Source: a virus. Taken from it: a stretch of 35,914 nt of DNA. Of this stretch, positions 1-8,329 are shown one piece after another. The DNA is taken from IMG/VR virus record IMGVR_UViG_3300046003_005505, positions 1 through 35,914 of that record; one strand, 5' to 3'. Position numbers and translations under genes: made by a program. The notes beneath the pieces were generated by a model, which was not told the DNA's origin, searched no databases, and saw only the letters and a list, made by a program, of their open reading frames with translations. Each line of letters starts with the position of its first letter. Position 1 is the stretch's first letter.

Positions 1-1292
1 GAGATAATAATGGTGAAAATGCAGTCCAAATTAAAAGAGATATTGATATTGCTGTTAAACAAGTAGTAGAATATATTCATAAGGATATTAAATCCACAAT
101 TTCATCAGAAGATCAACTTGAGCAAATTGCTACTATCTCTGCTAATAATGATGTTGAAACTGGAAAATTAATAGCAACCGCTATGAGTAAGGTAGGAATT
201 GAAGGAGTAGTACACATTGAAGAAAGCAAAACCGGAGAAACATATTTAGAAACAGTAGAAGGGATGCAATTCGATAGAGGATACAAATCTCACTATTTTG
301 TTACTGATAACAATACTATGTCTTGTTTATTAGATAATCCATATATCCTAATAGCAGATAGTAGATTTAATACAGTAAAAGAACTTTTACCAATTTTGGA
401 AGGAGTTTCAAATACTGGTCGTTCGCTTTTAATTATAGCTGAAGATATTGATAATGAAGCATTAGCTACTCTTATTGTTAATAAAATGAGAGGTACAATT
501 AAAGTATGTGCTGTTAAAGCCCCTGATTTTGGAGATAGACGTAAATTAATTCTAGAAGACATTGCAGTTTTAACTGGAGGACAAGTGTTTAGTAAGGAAA
601 AAGGAATGAAATTAGATAAGTTTGATTGGGCATGGTTTGGTGAAGCTAGAATGGTTACTGTTAAAAAAGAACAAACTACAATTGTTGATGGTAAGGGTAA
701 TGAAGAAAGTATTTCTTCACGTATTGAAGAATTAAAACTCCAAATTGAAAAATCAACAACAGCTTTTGAAACTGAAAAATTACAAGAACGTTTAGCTAAA
801 TTTACAGGTGGAGTAGCAATTATTCATGTTGGTGGCAATACAGAAACTGAGATGAAAGAGAAAAAAGATAGAGTGGATGATGCCTTACATGCAACCAAAG
901 CAGCTATCGATGAAGGTATTGTTCCAGGAGGAGGTATTGCTTTAATTAAGGCACGTAAAAGTATTACTGGTAAAAGTATAGGATCTCAAATAGTATACGA
1001 AGCATGTTCTTCACCATTTAGAAAAATACTATCAAACGCAGGATATAGTGACGAAAACATTTATAAAATTATGACTAGTTTACCTGATAAGTCAGTTTGG
1101 GGAGGTTATGATTTAAAAAGTGATAAGTATGTAAATATGAAGGATAAAGGTATTATTGATCCTGCTAAAGTAGTAAGATGCGCTTTAGAAAATGCAGCTT
1201 CAGTAGCTGGTATTGTGTTATTAACTGAAGGAGCTATTATAGATGTTCCTGAAGAAAAGAATACAGCTGTTGATCCACAACAGTTTTATTAA
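1..1292 (+). CDS. groEL: GroEL-type 60-kDa chaperonin, 5' end missing
   Basis: This is the C-terminal three quarters of a group I chaperonin, which forms an ATP-driven folding chamber in the cytoplasm. The reading frame is open from base 3 and the left edge cuts the gene, so the ATG at 183 is internal. Family landmarks in order are [17 protein letters not shown], the apical LLIIAEDI and [11 protein letters not shown], then [28 protein letters not shown] with the catalytic Asp before ALHAT, VPGGG, and [14 protein letters not shown]. Compared with E. coli GroEL roughly the first 110 residues are outside the window. The C-terminus ends in DPQQFY and lacks the usual Gly-Gly-Met tail. It sits just upstream of the clamp-loader genes, so it is read as phage-encoded. 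GroEL is known in some large phages and can serve capsid or enzyme folding. Identity is certain; that it is a phage gene is inferred from context. Confidence 0.96.
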   Translation, partial: DNNGENAVQIKRDIDIAVKQVVEYIHKDIKSTISSEDQLEQIATISANNDVETGKLIATAMSKVGIEGVVHIEESKTGETYLETVEGMQFDRGYKSHYFVTDNNTMSCLLDNPYILIADSRFNTVKELLPILEGVSNTGRSLLIIAEDIDNEALATLIVNKMRGTIKVCAVKAPDFGDRRKLILEDIAVLTGGQVFSKEKGMKLDKFDWAWFGEARMVTVKKEQTTIVDGKGNEESISSRIEELKLQIEKSTTAFETEKLQERLAKFTGGVAIIHVGGNTETEMKEKKDRVDDALHATKAAIDEGIVPGGGIALIKARKSITGKSIGSQIVYEACSSPFRKILSNAGYSDENIYKIMTSLPDKSVWGGYDLKSDKYVNMKDKGIIDPAKVVRCALENAASVAGIVLLTEGAIIDVPEEKNTAVDPQQFY

Positions 1293-1302
1293 AAATAAAT
1301 AT

Positions 1303-1327
1303 GAGGGGTTGGTTTTACCAACTCCTC
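1303..1327 (+). terminator. Hairpin after groEL, probable terminator
   Basis: An 11-base-pair stem (GAGGGGTTGGT paired with ACCAACTCCTC, one G-U pair) closes a three-base TTT loop ten bases after the groEL stop. The following bases are only weakly T-rich, so it is not a textbook intrinsic terminator. It could equally act as a 3' stabilising stem. It separates groEL from the clamp-loader operon. Confidence 0.6.
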
Positions 1328-1354
1328 TACTTATCTTATGTAAAATAAAAAGTT

Positions 1355-2290
1355 ATGAAAAGAAACCATACAATATGGAATGAAAAGTTCCGTCCTGATA
1401 CTTTAGATACTTTTATATGTTCTGAAGAACACAAGTTAAAATTTAAGGAATATATTGATACACAACAAATTCCCCATCTTCTCTTTGCTGGTAAACCGGG
1501 TTCTGGAAAAACCACATTAGCTAAGATTTTAGTAAATAATATTGATTGTGATTATATATATTTGAATGCTACTGAACATAGAAGCATGGATGATATTAAA
1601 GATAAAGTAGGTTCATTCGCTTCATCGGCAACATTCAAACCATTAAAGATAATCATTTTAGATGAAGCTACTCATTTACTTCAAGCATCACAAGTATTAT
1701 TACTCAATATGATGGAAACTTATAGTTTAAATGTTAGATTTATTTTAACAGGTAATTATGCTGAAAGATTAATAGATCCGTTAAGAAGTAGATGTACTGA
1801 ATTTGATTTAGTAGCTCCATCTAAGAAAGACATTGCGTTTTTTATGGACAGCATTCTTACCGAAGAAAATATTCAGTACGAAAAGGAAGATTTAGCTATT
1901 ATCATTAAAAAGTATTATCCCGACCTCAGAAAAACCATCAATGCCTTCCAAAAATATAGCAGTGATGGAAAGCTCGTACTTAATGTAAGAGAATTAAATA
2001 CAAATGATGCTTACTTAAATGGTATATTAAACGAATTAAAAAAACCCACATACAGCAGTTTTACAAACATTAGACAATTATTGGCGGACGCTGATTTATC
2101 TTCATATGAAGACGTTTATCGGTTTTTATATGAGCAGATTGAAAAATACGCTCTTAATAGAGAAGGTATGATAACCATAATCATTGAAGAATATATGTAT
2201 CATTCATCATTTGTCTTAGACAAAGAAATCAACATTGTAGGATGTATATCTCGCATATTAGAAACAATTAAACAAAAACAAATTATATAA
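1355..2290 (+). CDS. 44: Sliding-clamp loader ATPase subunit, T4 gp44-like
   Basis: AAA+ ATPase that with gp62 opens the sliding clamp and loads it on primer-template DNA for the phage polymerase. The 311 residues match the length of T4 gp44 (319). Walker A is GKPGSGKTT at 46-54, Walker B is IIILDEAT at 99-106, sensor 1 is TGN at 132-134, and the SRC motif of clamp-loader subunits is at 145-147 (RSRC). The N-terminal WNEKFRPDTLDTFI is the usual RFC/gp44 opening. The start is preceded by the leader AATAAAAAGTT common in this window. It is followed after one base by an unknown gene and then by the gp62-like gene, the order expected of a T4-type replication module. Confidence 0.93.
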   Translation: MKRNHTIWNEKFRPDTLDTFICSEEHKLKFKEYIDTQQIPHLLFAGKPGSGKTTLAKILVNNIDCDYIYLNATEHRSMDDIKDKVGSFASSATFKPLKIIILDEATHLLQASQVLLLNMMETYSLNVRFILTGNYAERLIDPLRSRCTEFDLVAPSKKDIAFFMDSILTEENIQYEKEDLAIIIKKYYPDLRKTINAFQKYSSDGKLVLNVRELNTNDAYLNGILNELKKPTYSSFTNIRQLLADADLSSYEDVYRFLYEQIEKYALNREGMITIIIEEYMYHSSFVLDKEINIVGCISRILETIKQKQII

Positions 2291-2291
2291 A

Positions 2292-2558
2292 ATGAACGGA
2301 CCATCACAAGTAAACCAACCAAAAATCGACATTAAATTAGCAACAACTGTATTTTCACCTGAAGGAAATTGTGTGTTTACAGAAGGAGTAGTGTTAAAAA
2401 AATTATCTAAATTCGTAGCAGGTACTTCGGACGACGCTATTGTCCCGATCCCTTGCTTCTATGATATCAAAACTGGAAAAGTATTAATAGAATTATTACC
2501 TAAAGAATTGCAACAAGAATTTATAGATTTGTATGAAAAAGAAGATCCAACAAAGTAG
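2292..2558 (+). CDS. Small unknown protein between clamp-loader genes
   Basis: An 88-residue soluble protein with no motif I recognise. It has a patterned beta-rich N-terminal half (KIDIKLATTVFSPEGNCVF) and a charged helical end (LPKELQQEFIDLYEKEDP). It starts one base after the gp44-like gene and its 3' end overlaps the gp62-like start by 26 bases, so it is almost certainly translated from the same message. The position between both clamp-loader subunits suggests a replication role, but that is only inference from context. Confidence 0.75.
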   Translation: MNGPSQVNQPKIDIKLATTVFSPEGNCVFTEGVVLKKLSKFVAGTSDDAIVPIPCFYDIKTGKVLIELLPKELQQEFIDLYEKEDPTK

Positions 2559-2991
2559 TTCATTATCATTATTTGACTGGATAAAACAAATAATCAGTTT
2601 TAAGAAAAATTGGAATGACTTTTCTGAGGAAGATAAAAAGACATATAATATCTTTATGATTAACAAATTTCTTTCAATGAATCAAGGTTATTTAGATATA
2701 GTTAACTATGTTCAGAAACTGAATATTCAAGATAAAGAAAAATCATACATAGTATATTGTTCCTTAATTCCAAAATCTCAAAAGAATTATTTCCCATATT
2801 GTAAATCTACTAAGAAACCTCAAGATCCTGAGTTGCTAGATAACATATCTAAATACTATGAATGTTCTAATAGAGAGGCTTCTGAATATTTAGAACTCTT
2901 ATCTAAAGGTGAGGTAGAAGAAATTTTAGATAGTATGGGGATAAATGAATCTCAACCTAAAAAACAAAAGAAGAATGCCAGTAAAGTATAA
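2533..2991 (+). CDS. 62: Clamp-loader small subunit, T4 gp62-like
   Basis: Non-ATPase partner of gp44 in the phage clamp loader. The 152 residues show the pattern of the phage clamp-loader A family: an N-terminal LFDWIKQI segment, W..FSEEDKKTYNIFMINKFLSMN near residues 27-50, VNYVQKL, a central ..YCSLIPKSQKNYFPYCK, and a C-terminal helical part with YYECSNREASEYLELLSKGEVEEIL. T4 gp62 is 187 residues, so this form is slightly short. The start overlaps the preceding gene by 26 bases. The C-terminus is lysine-rich. Assignment rests on this pattern and on the adjacent gp44-like gene. Confidence 0.82.
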   Translation: MKKKIQQSSSLSLFDWIKQIISFKKNWNDFSEEDKKTYNIFMINKFLSMNQGYLDIVNYVQKLNIQDKEKSYIVYCSLIPKSQKNYFPYCKSTKKPQDPELLDNISKYYECSNREASEYLELLSKGEVEEILDSMGINESQPKKQKKNASKV

Positions 2992-3193
2992 CGATTTTAC
3001 CCCCGACTCTATAGTTCAAACAATTATTGAAAGATTTGTTGAGCGAGCTAAATTTGGGGAGAAAAAATATGGAACGAATCTTGATAGAAAAGATTTATCA
3101 TTAGAAGATTGGCTAGAACATTCAATCCAAGAAAAATTAGATGACATTTTATATATGCAAAGAGCATTAAAAGAAATACAAGATGGCCGGTAA
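2975..3193 (+). CDS. Small MazG-like / dNTP pyrophosphohydrolase-type protein
   Basis: A 72-residue protein with FGEKKYGTNLDRKDL followed by WLEHSIQEKLDDILYMQRAL, the two-helix acidic pattern of small phage proteins related to MazG-like or all-alpha NTP pyrophosphohydrolases. If active, it would clean up nucleotides near the replisome; it is short and activity is not shown. I place the start at 2975 (MPVKYNDF), preceded by AAGAAG and overlapping the gp62-like gene by 17 bases. An in-frame ATG at 2945 would add ten lysine- and arginine-rich residues and a longer overlap, so it is less likely. The 3' end overlaps the next gene by 11 bases. Confidence 0.62.
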   Translation: MPVKYNDFTPDSIVQTIIERFVERAKFGEKKYGTNLDRKDLSLEDWLEHSIQEKLDDILYMQRALKEIQDGR

Positions 3194-4127
3194 AAAAACC
3201 CCATCAATAGTTAAGTCTATACAAAAGTATAAATTACCTGAGATAAATTATGCTTTTCAAAAGTCTATTTCATATAGTCAATTATCTACCTTTACTAACT
3301 GCCCAAAACAATGGGCATTAAAATATAAGGAAGGAAATTATTTATTTGATGCTAGTATAAATTCCATATTTGGAACAAGTATGCACAATACTATCCAAAA
3401 ATACATTACTATAATGTACACCCAAAGTACAGTAGTAGCAGATCAATTAGATTTAGAGGAAGATTTCGCAGAAAACTTTAGAACTGAATATAGAACAACT
3501 TACGAAAAAAATAACAACACACATTTTAGTAATCCTGAAGAAATGAGGGAATATTTTGATGATGGAATTGAAATTTTAAATTTTCTTAAGCGAAAAAAAG
3601 GATCATACTTTAGTAAACGAGGATGGCATTTAGTAGGAGTTGAGATACCCATATTAACAACGCCAAATAAACAGTATAACAACGTTATATTCAAAGGATT
3701 TATTGATTTGGTAATGTATCATGAACCTACGGAAACATTTAAAATTTATGATTTTAAAACATCAAAAATGTCTTGGGGTGATTATCAAAAGAAAGATGAA
3801 AATAAAATAAATCAGTTATTGCTGTATAAACATTTCTTCTCCAGTCAATTCAATGTTGATATAAATAAAATTGAAGTTGAGTTTATGATCTTAAAACGAA
3901 AAATGCCTGAACAATCTGAATTCCCTCAAAAGAGAATACAAGAGTTTATCCCGGCTTCAGGTAAAGGGAAGATAACTAAGGCAGTTAGTACATTAGATTT
4001 ATTTATAAATGGGTGCTTTGATAATAGTGGTTATAAATCAAGAGAATTTACTCCTACTCCAAGTGAATGGGGGTGTAGATTTTGTTCATTTCTTAACACT
4101 AATTTTTGCACTTCAGGAGTTTCTTAG
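3183..4127 (+). CDS. RecB/Cas4-like PD-(D/E)XK nuclease with Fe-S cysteines
   Basis: A 314-residue nuclease of the RecB/Cas4 type, expected to act on DNA ends in phage recombination or replication. The N-terminal SYSQLSTFTNCPKQWALKY box contains Cys40, followed by GTSMHNT with His68. The catalytic core is KGFIDLV near residue 180 with the metal-binding Asp, then FKIYDFKTSK near 195-203 (D..K). The C-terminal cysteines at 298, 301 and 309 together with Cys40 give the four-cysteine layout that holds a 4Fe-4S cluster in Cas4 and AddB. No helicase domain is present. It overlaps the preceding MazG-like gene by 11 bases. Confidence 0.85.
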   Translation: MAGKKTPSIVKSIQKYKLPEINYAFQKSISYSQLSTFTNCPKQWALKYKEGNYLFDASINSIFGTSMHNTIQKYITIMYTQSTVVADQLDLEEDFAENFRTEYRTTYEKNNNTHFSNPEEMREYFDDGIEILNFLKRKKGSYFSKRGWHLVGVEIPILTTPNKQYNNVIFKGFIDLVMYHEPTETFKIYDFKTSKMSWGDYQKKDENKINQLLLYKHFFSSQFNVDINKIEVEFMILKRKMPEQSEFPQKRIQEFIPASGKGKITKAVSTLDLFINGCFDNSGYKSREFTPTPSEWGCRFCSFLNTNFCTSGVS

Positions 4128-4158
4128 AATACTCATATATGTATATATAAACAACAAT

Positions 4159-4341
4159 ATGAGATCTTCAGAACAAAAACTTACAAGTGTAAAAGTAAAT
4201 CCTGATCAATTTGAGGAATTTAAAATTTTAAGTATAAGATACAAAAGCAGCCTAAATAAGTTAGTGGATGTTTGTATGAATTTATACGTAAACGACGAGG
4301 AATTCAGAAAGATGATAAATAATACCACAATATCCAAATAG
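4159..4341 (+). CDS. Small ribbon-helix-helix-like protein
   Basis: A 60-residue protein with a short beta strand (LTSVKVNPDQFEEFK) followed by two helices (ILSIRYKSSLNKLVDVCMNLY and NDEEFRKMI), the layout of Arc/MetJ ribbon-helix-helix DNA-binding proteins. An upstream in-frame ATG at 4009 lies deep inside the nuclease gene, while the ATG at 4159 directly precedes the folded pattern, so I use 4159. It is the last gene before the glycan-island promoter and could be a local regulator, which is inference. A plain phage protein of unknown role is the alternative. Confidence 0.68.
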   Translation: MRSSEQKLTSVKVNPDQFEEFKILSIRYKSSLNKLVDVCMNLYVNDEEFRKMINNTTISK

Positions 4342-4350
4342 TAATTTGGA
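4333..4350 (+). terminator. Hairpin spanning a stop codon, overlapping a promoter
   Basis: A perfect seven-base-pair stem, TCCAAAT with ATTTGGA, encloses AGTA. It includes the stop codon of the preceding gene at 4339-4341. The 3' arm carries the TTTGG promoter box of the downstream unit. An A-rich rather than T-rich stretch follows, so termination is possible but unproven. Confidence 0.45.
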
Positions 4351-4375
4351 AATTTAAAAAAATAGTTTTATATTA
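4345..4375 (+). promoter_or_regulatory. Bacteroidota-type promoter of the glycan island
   Basis: TTTGG at 4345-4349, exactly 19 bases, then TATATTA at 4369-4375. This is the same spacing as the other promoters in this window. It lies 16 bases upstream of the first glycosyltransferase start, so the leader would be very short. It lacks the CGTCATACGA upstream box present at 31.5, 31.7, 34.6 and 35.8 kb, which suggests a different timing or regulator. Confidence 0.6.
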
Positions 4376-4391
4376 AAAAAAATAAAAGTTT

Positions 4392-5834
4392 ATGAATACA
4401 AAAGTAGGTTATATTCCTAAAGAAAAAAGGAAAAAAATATTACTAATATGCGATGATATTCGCGCATTTTCTGGTGTGGCTAACATTGCGCGTGAAATAG
4501 TAGTAAATACATGTCATCACTATGATTGGGTAACATTAGGAGGAGCAATCACCCACCCTGAAAAAGGTAAAAGGTTAGATTTATCTGCAGATACAAATAA
4601 CTTAGCTGGAATCAATGATTCTAGTGTAATAATGTATCCGACTGATGGTTATGGGAATCCTGAATTATTAAGAGCAATTATAAAATTAGATAAACCTGAT
4701 GCTATAATGCTTATAACTGATCCAAGATATTTTGTTTGGTTATTTCAAATGGAGAATGAGCTTAGAAAACAAATTCCTATAGTTTATCTTAATATATGGG
4801 ATAGTGTTCCTGCTCCAATGTATAATAAAGAATTTTATGAAAGTTGTGATGCTTTATTAGGTATATCTAAGCAAACTGTTTTTATTAATAAGAACGTTTT
4901 AGGTAGTAAAGCTAAAAATAAAATTATATCATACATACCACATGGTTTAAATCATAAATCTTTTCGTCCATTAAGTGAAGAAGAATTAAATTCTAAAGAA
5001 TACATAGAATATAAAAATAATATTACTAAAGGTAAAGAATACGATTTTATGTTGTTTTTTAACTCTAGAAACATTAGACGAAAAAGTATTCCTGATACCA
5101 TCTTAGCATGGAAGATGTTCAGTGATCAACTTACAGAAGCCGAGAAAAAGAAATGTTTATTTGTTCTTCATACTAACGCAATAGATGAGAATGGAACTGA
5201 TTTACCAGCCGTAATTGAATACTTATGTAGTGAAGAAAATAATATTATTATTGATGAATCCAAAGCATCCATAGATCAGATGAATTGGTTGTATAACATG
5301 TCTGATGGTACTATTTTATTGACTTCAAATGAAGGTTGGGGGTTATCATTAACTGAAAGTATGTTAGCAGGAACTCCAATAATAGCGAATGTAACAGGAG
5401 GGATGCAAGATCAAATGAGATTTGAAGATAAAGAAGGAAATTGGTTTACTCCAAATGAAGATGTACCTTCTAATCATAAAGGAACATTTAAAAAATGTGG
5501 CAAATGGGCAATTCCAGTTTTCCCAACAAATAATTCATTAGTAGGTTCAGTTCCTACTCCATATATATTTGATGATAAATGTCAATCTGAAGACGCAGCT
5601 CAAGCAATTATGGAATTGTATAGAAAATCTAAAGATGAAAGAAAAGAAATGAGTGATGCAGCAAGGGAATGGGCAACAAGTGATGAAGCAGGATTTACAG
5701 CAGAAAAAATGAGTAATAGAGTCATTGAAAGTATTGATGAGTTATTTAGTACCTGGAAACCTAGAGAAAAATATGAATTGTTAAGAGACACTGACTATGA
5801 ACCGAGGACTCTCAAACACAAATTAGTATATTAA
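4392..5834 (+). CDS. Glycosyltransferase, GT4-like, GT-B fold
   Basis: A 480-residue retaining glycosyltransferase of the GT4 type that transfers a sugar from a nucleotide donor. The N-terminal Rossmann half opens with KKILLICDDIRAFSGVANIAREIV, where a glycine-containing loop follows the first strand. The C-terminal donor-binding half has FNSRNIRRKS around residue 224-232 and the EX7E motif with Glu314 and Glu322 (EGWGLSLTE), followed by AGTPIIANVTGG. No membrane segment is visible. It is first gene of the glycan island and is followed by a second GT4-like protein. Acceptor and donor cannot be read from sequence. Confidence 0.85.
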   Translation: MNTKVGYIPKEKRKKILLICDDIRAFSGVANIAREIVVNTCHHYDWVTLGGAITHPEKGKRLDLSADTNNLAGINDSSVIMYPTDGYGNPELLRAIIKLDKPDAIMLITDPRYFVWLFQMENELRKQIPIVYLNIWDSVPAPMYNKEFYESCDALLGISKQTVFINKNVLGSKAKNKIISYIPHGLNHKSFRPLSEEELNSKEYIEYKNNITKGKEYDFMLFFNSRNIRRKSIPDTILAWKMFSDQLTEAEKKKCLFVLHTNAIDENGTDLPAVIEYLCSEENNIIIDESKASIDQMNWLYNMSDGTILLTSNEGWGLSLTESMLAGTPIIANVTGGMQDQMRFEDKEGNWFTPNEDVPSNHKGTFKKCGKWAIPVFPTNNSLVGSVPTPYIFDDKCQSEDAAQAIMELYRKSKDERKEMSDAAREWATSDEAGFTAEKMSNRVIESIDELFSTWKPREKYELLRDTDYEPRTLKHKLVY

Positions 5835-5852
5835 ATAAGAAATAAAAGTTAT

Positions 5853-7172
5853 ATGAACAAATTAAAATGTGTAATTTACGCACCAATACAAACATACTCA
5901 GGATACGGGAGTCGTAGCCGCGATATTGTTAAAGCATTAATTGATCTTTATAAGGACACTTGGGATATTAAAATATTTCCTTGTAGATGGGGAAACACAC
6001 CTCAAGGGTTTTCAGATGATAATCCTGAATGGAAATTCTTAGAAGAATATTCATTAACAACCCCACAATTATCATATCAACCTGATATAATGGTATGGAT
6101 AACAATTCCTGCTGAATTCCAAAAAGTAGGAAAAGTAAATATAGGTATTACTGCTGGGATTGAAACCACAATATGTGATGGTTCTTGGATTGAGGGCTGT
6201 AATAGAATGGATTTAGTGTTAGTTTCATCTGAACATGCTAAAACAGTATTTAAAAATACTAAATTCGATAGACAAAACCCACAAACTGGACAACTAGAAG
6301 GTAAAGTTGAATTATCAACTAAGATGGAAGTACTATTTGAAGGGGCTGATTTATCAGTATATAAACAAATACCATCCGGAGATGTTAAAAATATAGACTT
6401 AAGTTCAGTTAAAGAACAATTTGCTTTTCTATTTTGTGGACACTATATGAACGGGGAATTTGGTGAAGATCGTAAGAATGTATCTTTACTAGTCAAAGCA
6501 TTTTATGAAACATTCAAAAATAAAACCAATCAACCTGCTCTTATCCTAAAAACAAGTGGTGGTGCCTCATCTTATATGGATAGAAGAGAAATACTTAAAA
6601 AATTAGATAGTCTTCGAAAATCTGTAAATTCTAATAAAGTACCACCCGTTTATTTATTACATGGAGAATTCTCAGATGGTGAAATGAACGAATTATATAA
6701 CCACCCAAAAGTAAAAGCAATGGTTTCACTTACTAAAGGTGAAGGATTCGGAAGACCATTACTTGAATTTAGTATGATTAATAAACCAATTATAGCATCT
6801 AATTGGAGTGGACATGTTGATTTTCTTGATCCTGAATTTAGTTATTTGGTTAATGGTGAATTAAAAAATGTACATCCTTCATCAGTAGTACCTAACATGA
6901 TATTAGCTGAATCACAATGGTTTTCTCCAAACCATGGAGAAGTAGGAAATGCATTTAGAACAGTATTTGAAAACTATAAAGATGCAGCTGTAAAGGGTAA
7001 AAGACTTGGATTTAAAAATAGAAAGGATTTTAGTTGGGATGCTATGAAGGATAAAATGAAGATCATTTTTGATGAAATTGATGCTAAAATTCCACGTGCT
7101 GTAGCTCTTAAATTACCTCAACTTCGTAAAATAGAGCTTCCAAAACTTAATAAAATTGAACCACAAAAATAA
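5853..7172 (+). CDS. Glycosyltransferase, GT4-like
   Basis: A 439-residue GT-B glycosyltransferase. The N-terminus KCVIYAPIQTYSGYGSRSRDIVKAL is the acceptor-side Rossmann opening, and GEGFGRPLLE at 296-305 holds the EX7E pair Glu297/Glu305, followed by NKPIIASNWSGHVDFLD. The last 20 residues are a low-complexity Pro-Lys-Leu-Ile repeat (LPQL.KIELPKLNKIEP), probably a flexible tail. It starts 18 bases after the previous GT4 gene behind the AATAAAAGTTATATG leader. Both enzymes probably act on the same glycan in sequence, which is inference. Confidence 0.84.
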   Translation: MNKLKCVIYAPIQTYSGYGSRSRDIVKALIDLYKDTWDIKIFPCRWGNTPQGFSDDNPEWKFLEEYSLTTPQLSYQPDIMVWITIPAEFQKVGKVNIGITAGIETTICDGSWIEGCNRMDLVLVSSEHAKTVFKNTKFDRQNPQTGQLEGKVELSTKMEVLFEGADLSVYKQIPSGDVKNIDLSSVKEQFAFLFCGHYMNGEFGEDRKNVSLLVKAFYETFKNKTNQPALILKTSGGASSYMDRREILKKLDSLRKSVNSNKVPPVYLLHGEFSDGEMNELYNHPKVKAMVSLTKGEGFGRPLLEFSMINKPIIASNWSGHVDFLDPEFSYLVNGELKNVHPSSVVPNMILAESQWFSPNHGEVGNAFRTVFENYKDAAVKGKRLGFKNRKDFSWDAMKDKMKIIFDEIDAKIPRAVALKLPQLRKIELPKLNKIEPQK

Positions 7173-7178
7173 AATAAA

Positions 7179-7652
7179 ATGAAAGACAATTTAATTACAT
7201 GTCCGATGACTAAAGAACCATTATGCTACGTAACTGAAGTAGCTCCTGGAATTAATAACTATATGAGTTTAGCTTCGGGTTATTTCACTAATTCATTGAT
7301 GATAGAAGGCGAAGATTTTTATAATGAACAAATCGAACTTCTACCTGAATTATATAAACAATTGGCTTGGAAAGATCCTGAAACTGAAATGATTTGGTTA
7401 CCACAAAGCATTAATTTACCATCATCAGGAATGGTGTTTATAAATGGAACATCAGTCGAAGATTGGGAATGGGTAGGAGTATTAGCTACTAAGGTTACTG
7501 CTGATGAAAAAGAAAAATATCCAATCCCAGGTAAAAAAGGTGAGTTTTATGAGTACAAAATGGATATGAAGACTATGAAAAAATTTGGAAAGGGTGGCTT
7601 TATAGATTCTTTAGAGTTTATTGGAGTTATGCCTAAGGGTGTGGAGAACTAA
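7179..7652 (+). CDS. Unknown protein in the glycan island
   Basis: A 157-residue soluble protein starting CPMTKEPLCYVTEVAPGINNYMSLASGY and ending in a GGFIDSLEFIGVMPKG segment. It is rich in aromatic residues, with WEWVGVLATKVT near the middle. The first CPMTKEPLC cysteines could bind a metal, but no second pair is visible. I recognise no family. It is placed six bases after a GT4 gene and 23 bases before a GT2 gene. Confidence 0.75.
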   Translation: MKDNLITCPMTKEPLCYVTEVAPGINNYMSLASGYFTNSLMIEGEDFYNEQIELLPELYKQLAWKDPETEMIWLPQSINLPSSGMVFINGTSVEDWEWVGVLATKVTADEKEKYPIPGKKGEFYEYKMDMKTMKKFGKGGFIDSLEFIGVMPKGVEN

Positions 7653-7675
7653 AATATATTTATTATATTAACTGT

Positions 7676-8329
7676 ATGAAATTATCATATTGTATTTGCG
7701 CCCACAATGAAGCTGCCGAATTAGAAAAATTACTTCGTTTTCTAAAGGGAAATATCCGAGAAGAAGATGAAGTAATAATTCAACTAGACTCAACATATAC
7801 TCCTGAAGTATTAGAAGTTTGTAATTTATTTACTAATTTCAATCATACTGGGGATATTGAATCCCACTCAATCCCCAACAGCAAATTTTATTCATTCCCA
7901 CTAAATAACGACTTTGCTTCGTTTAAAAATGAATTAATACGTAATGCTAGTGGAGATGTTTTAATACAACTAGATGCAGATGAAATTCCCCATCCGTTTT
8001 TGATAGAATATCTTCCATCAATTTTGGAAGATAATCCTGAAATAGATATGTTTGCTGTTCCTAGAGAAAATTTTACCATAGGAATAGAAGATAAACATCT
8101 ACAAGAATGGGGATGGAATATAGATGAGAAAGGAAGAAACTGTTGGCCTGACTTACAAATGAGAGTTTTTCGATTAAATAGAGGAATATGTTGGAAAAAT
8201 AAAGTTCATGAAGTGTTAATCAACTACCAAACATATACTGCATTGCCTTTAGACGAAAAATGGAGTCTAAACCACACAAAAACTATTCAGAGACAAGAAA
8301 TCCAAAATAAATTTTACGAAACAATATGA
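7676..8329 (+). CDS. Glycosyltransferase family 2 (GT-A)
   Basis: A 217-residue GT-A enzyme. It starts MKLSYCICAHNEAAELEKLL, the usual nucleotide-binding first strand of GT2, and carries the metal-binding DAD at 100-102 in VLIQLDADEIPH. The later LQMRVFRLNRGICWKNKVHEVL resembles the W..KVHE segment of SunS/GT2-like enzymes that act on small acceptors. It lacks membrane segments. An ATATATTTATTATATTA element lies just upstream at 7654-7670. Its stop overlaps the next start as ATGA. Confidence 0.85.
   Translation: MKLSYCICAHNEAAELEKLLRFLKGNIREEDEVIIQLDSTYTPEVLEVCNLFTNFNHTGDIESHSIPNSKFYSFPLNNDFASFKNELIRNASGDVLIQLDADEIPHPFLIEYLPSILEDNPEIDMFAVPRENFTIGIEDKHLQEWGWNIDEKGRNCWPDLQMRVFRLNRGICWKNKVHEVLINYQTYTALPLDEKWSLNHTKTIQRQEIQNKFYETI

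Noticed and set aside
183-1292. Chaperonin starting at the ATG at 183
   Set aside because: The same frame is open to base 3 and upstream codons give the conserved ATISANND region, so 183 is internal and the gene is cut by the window edge.
4009-4341. 110-residue form of the ribbon-helix-helix-like protein
   Set aside because: The extra N-terminus is an out-of-frame reading of the nuclease gene; the ATG at 4159 directly precedes the folded pattern.
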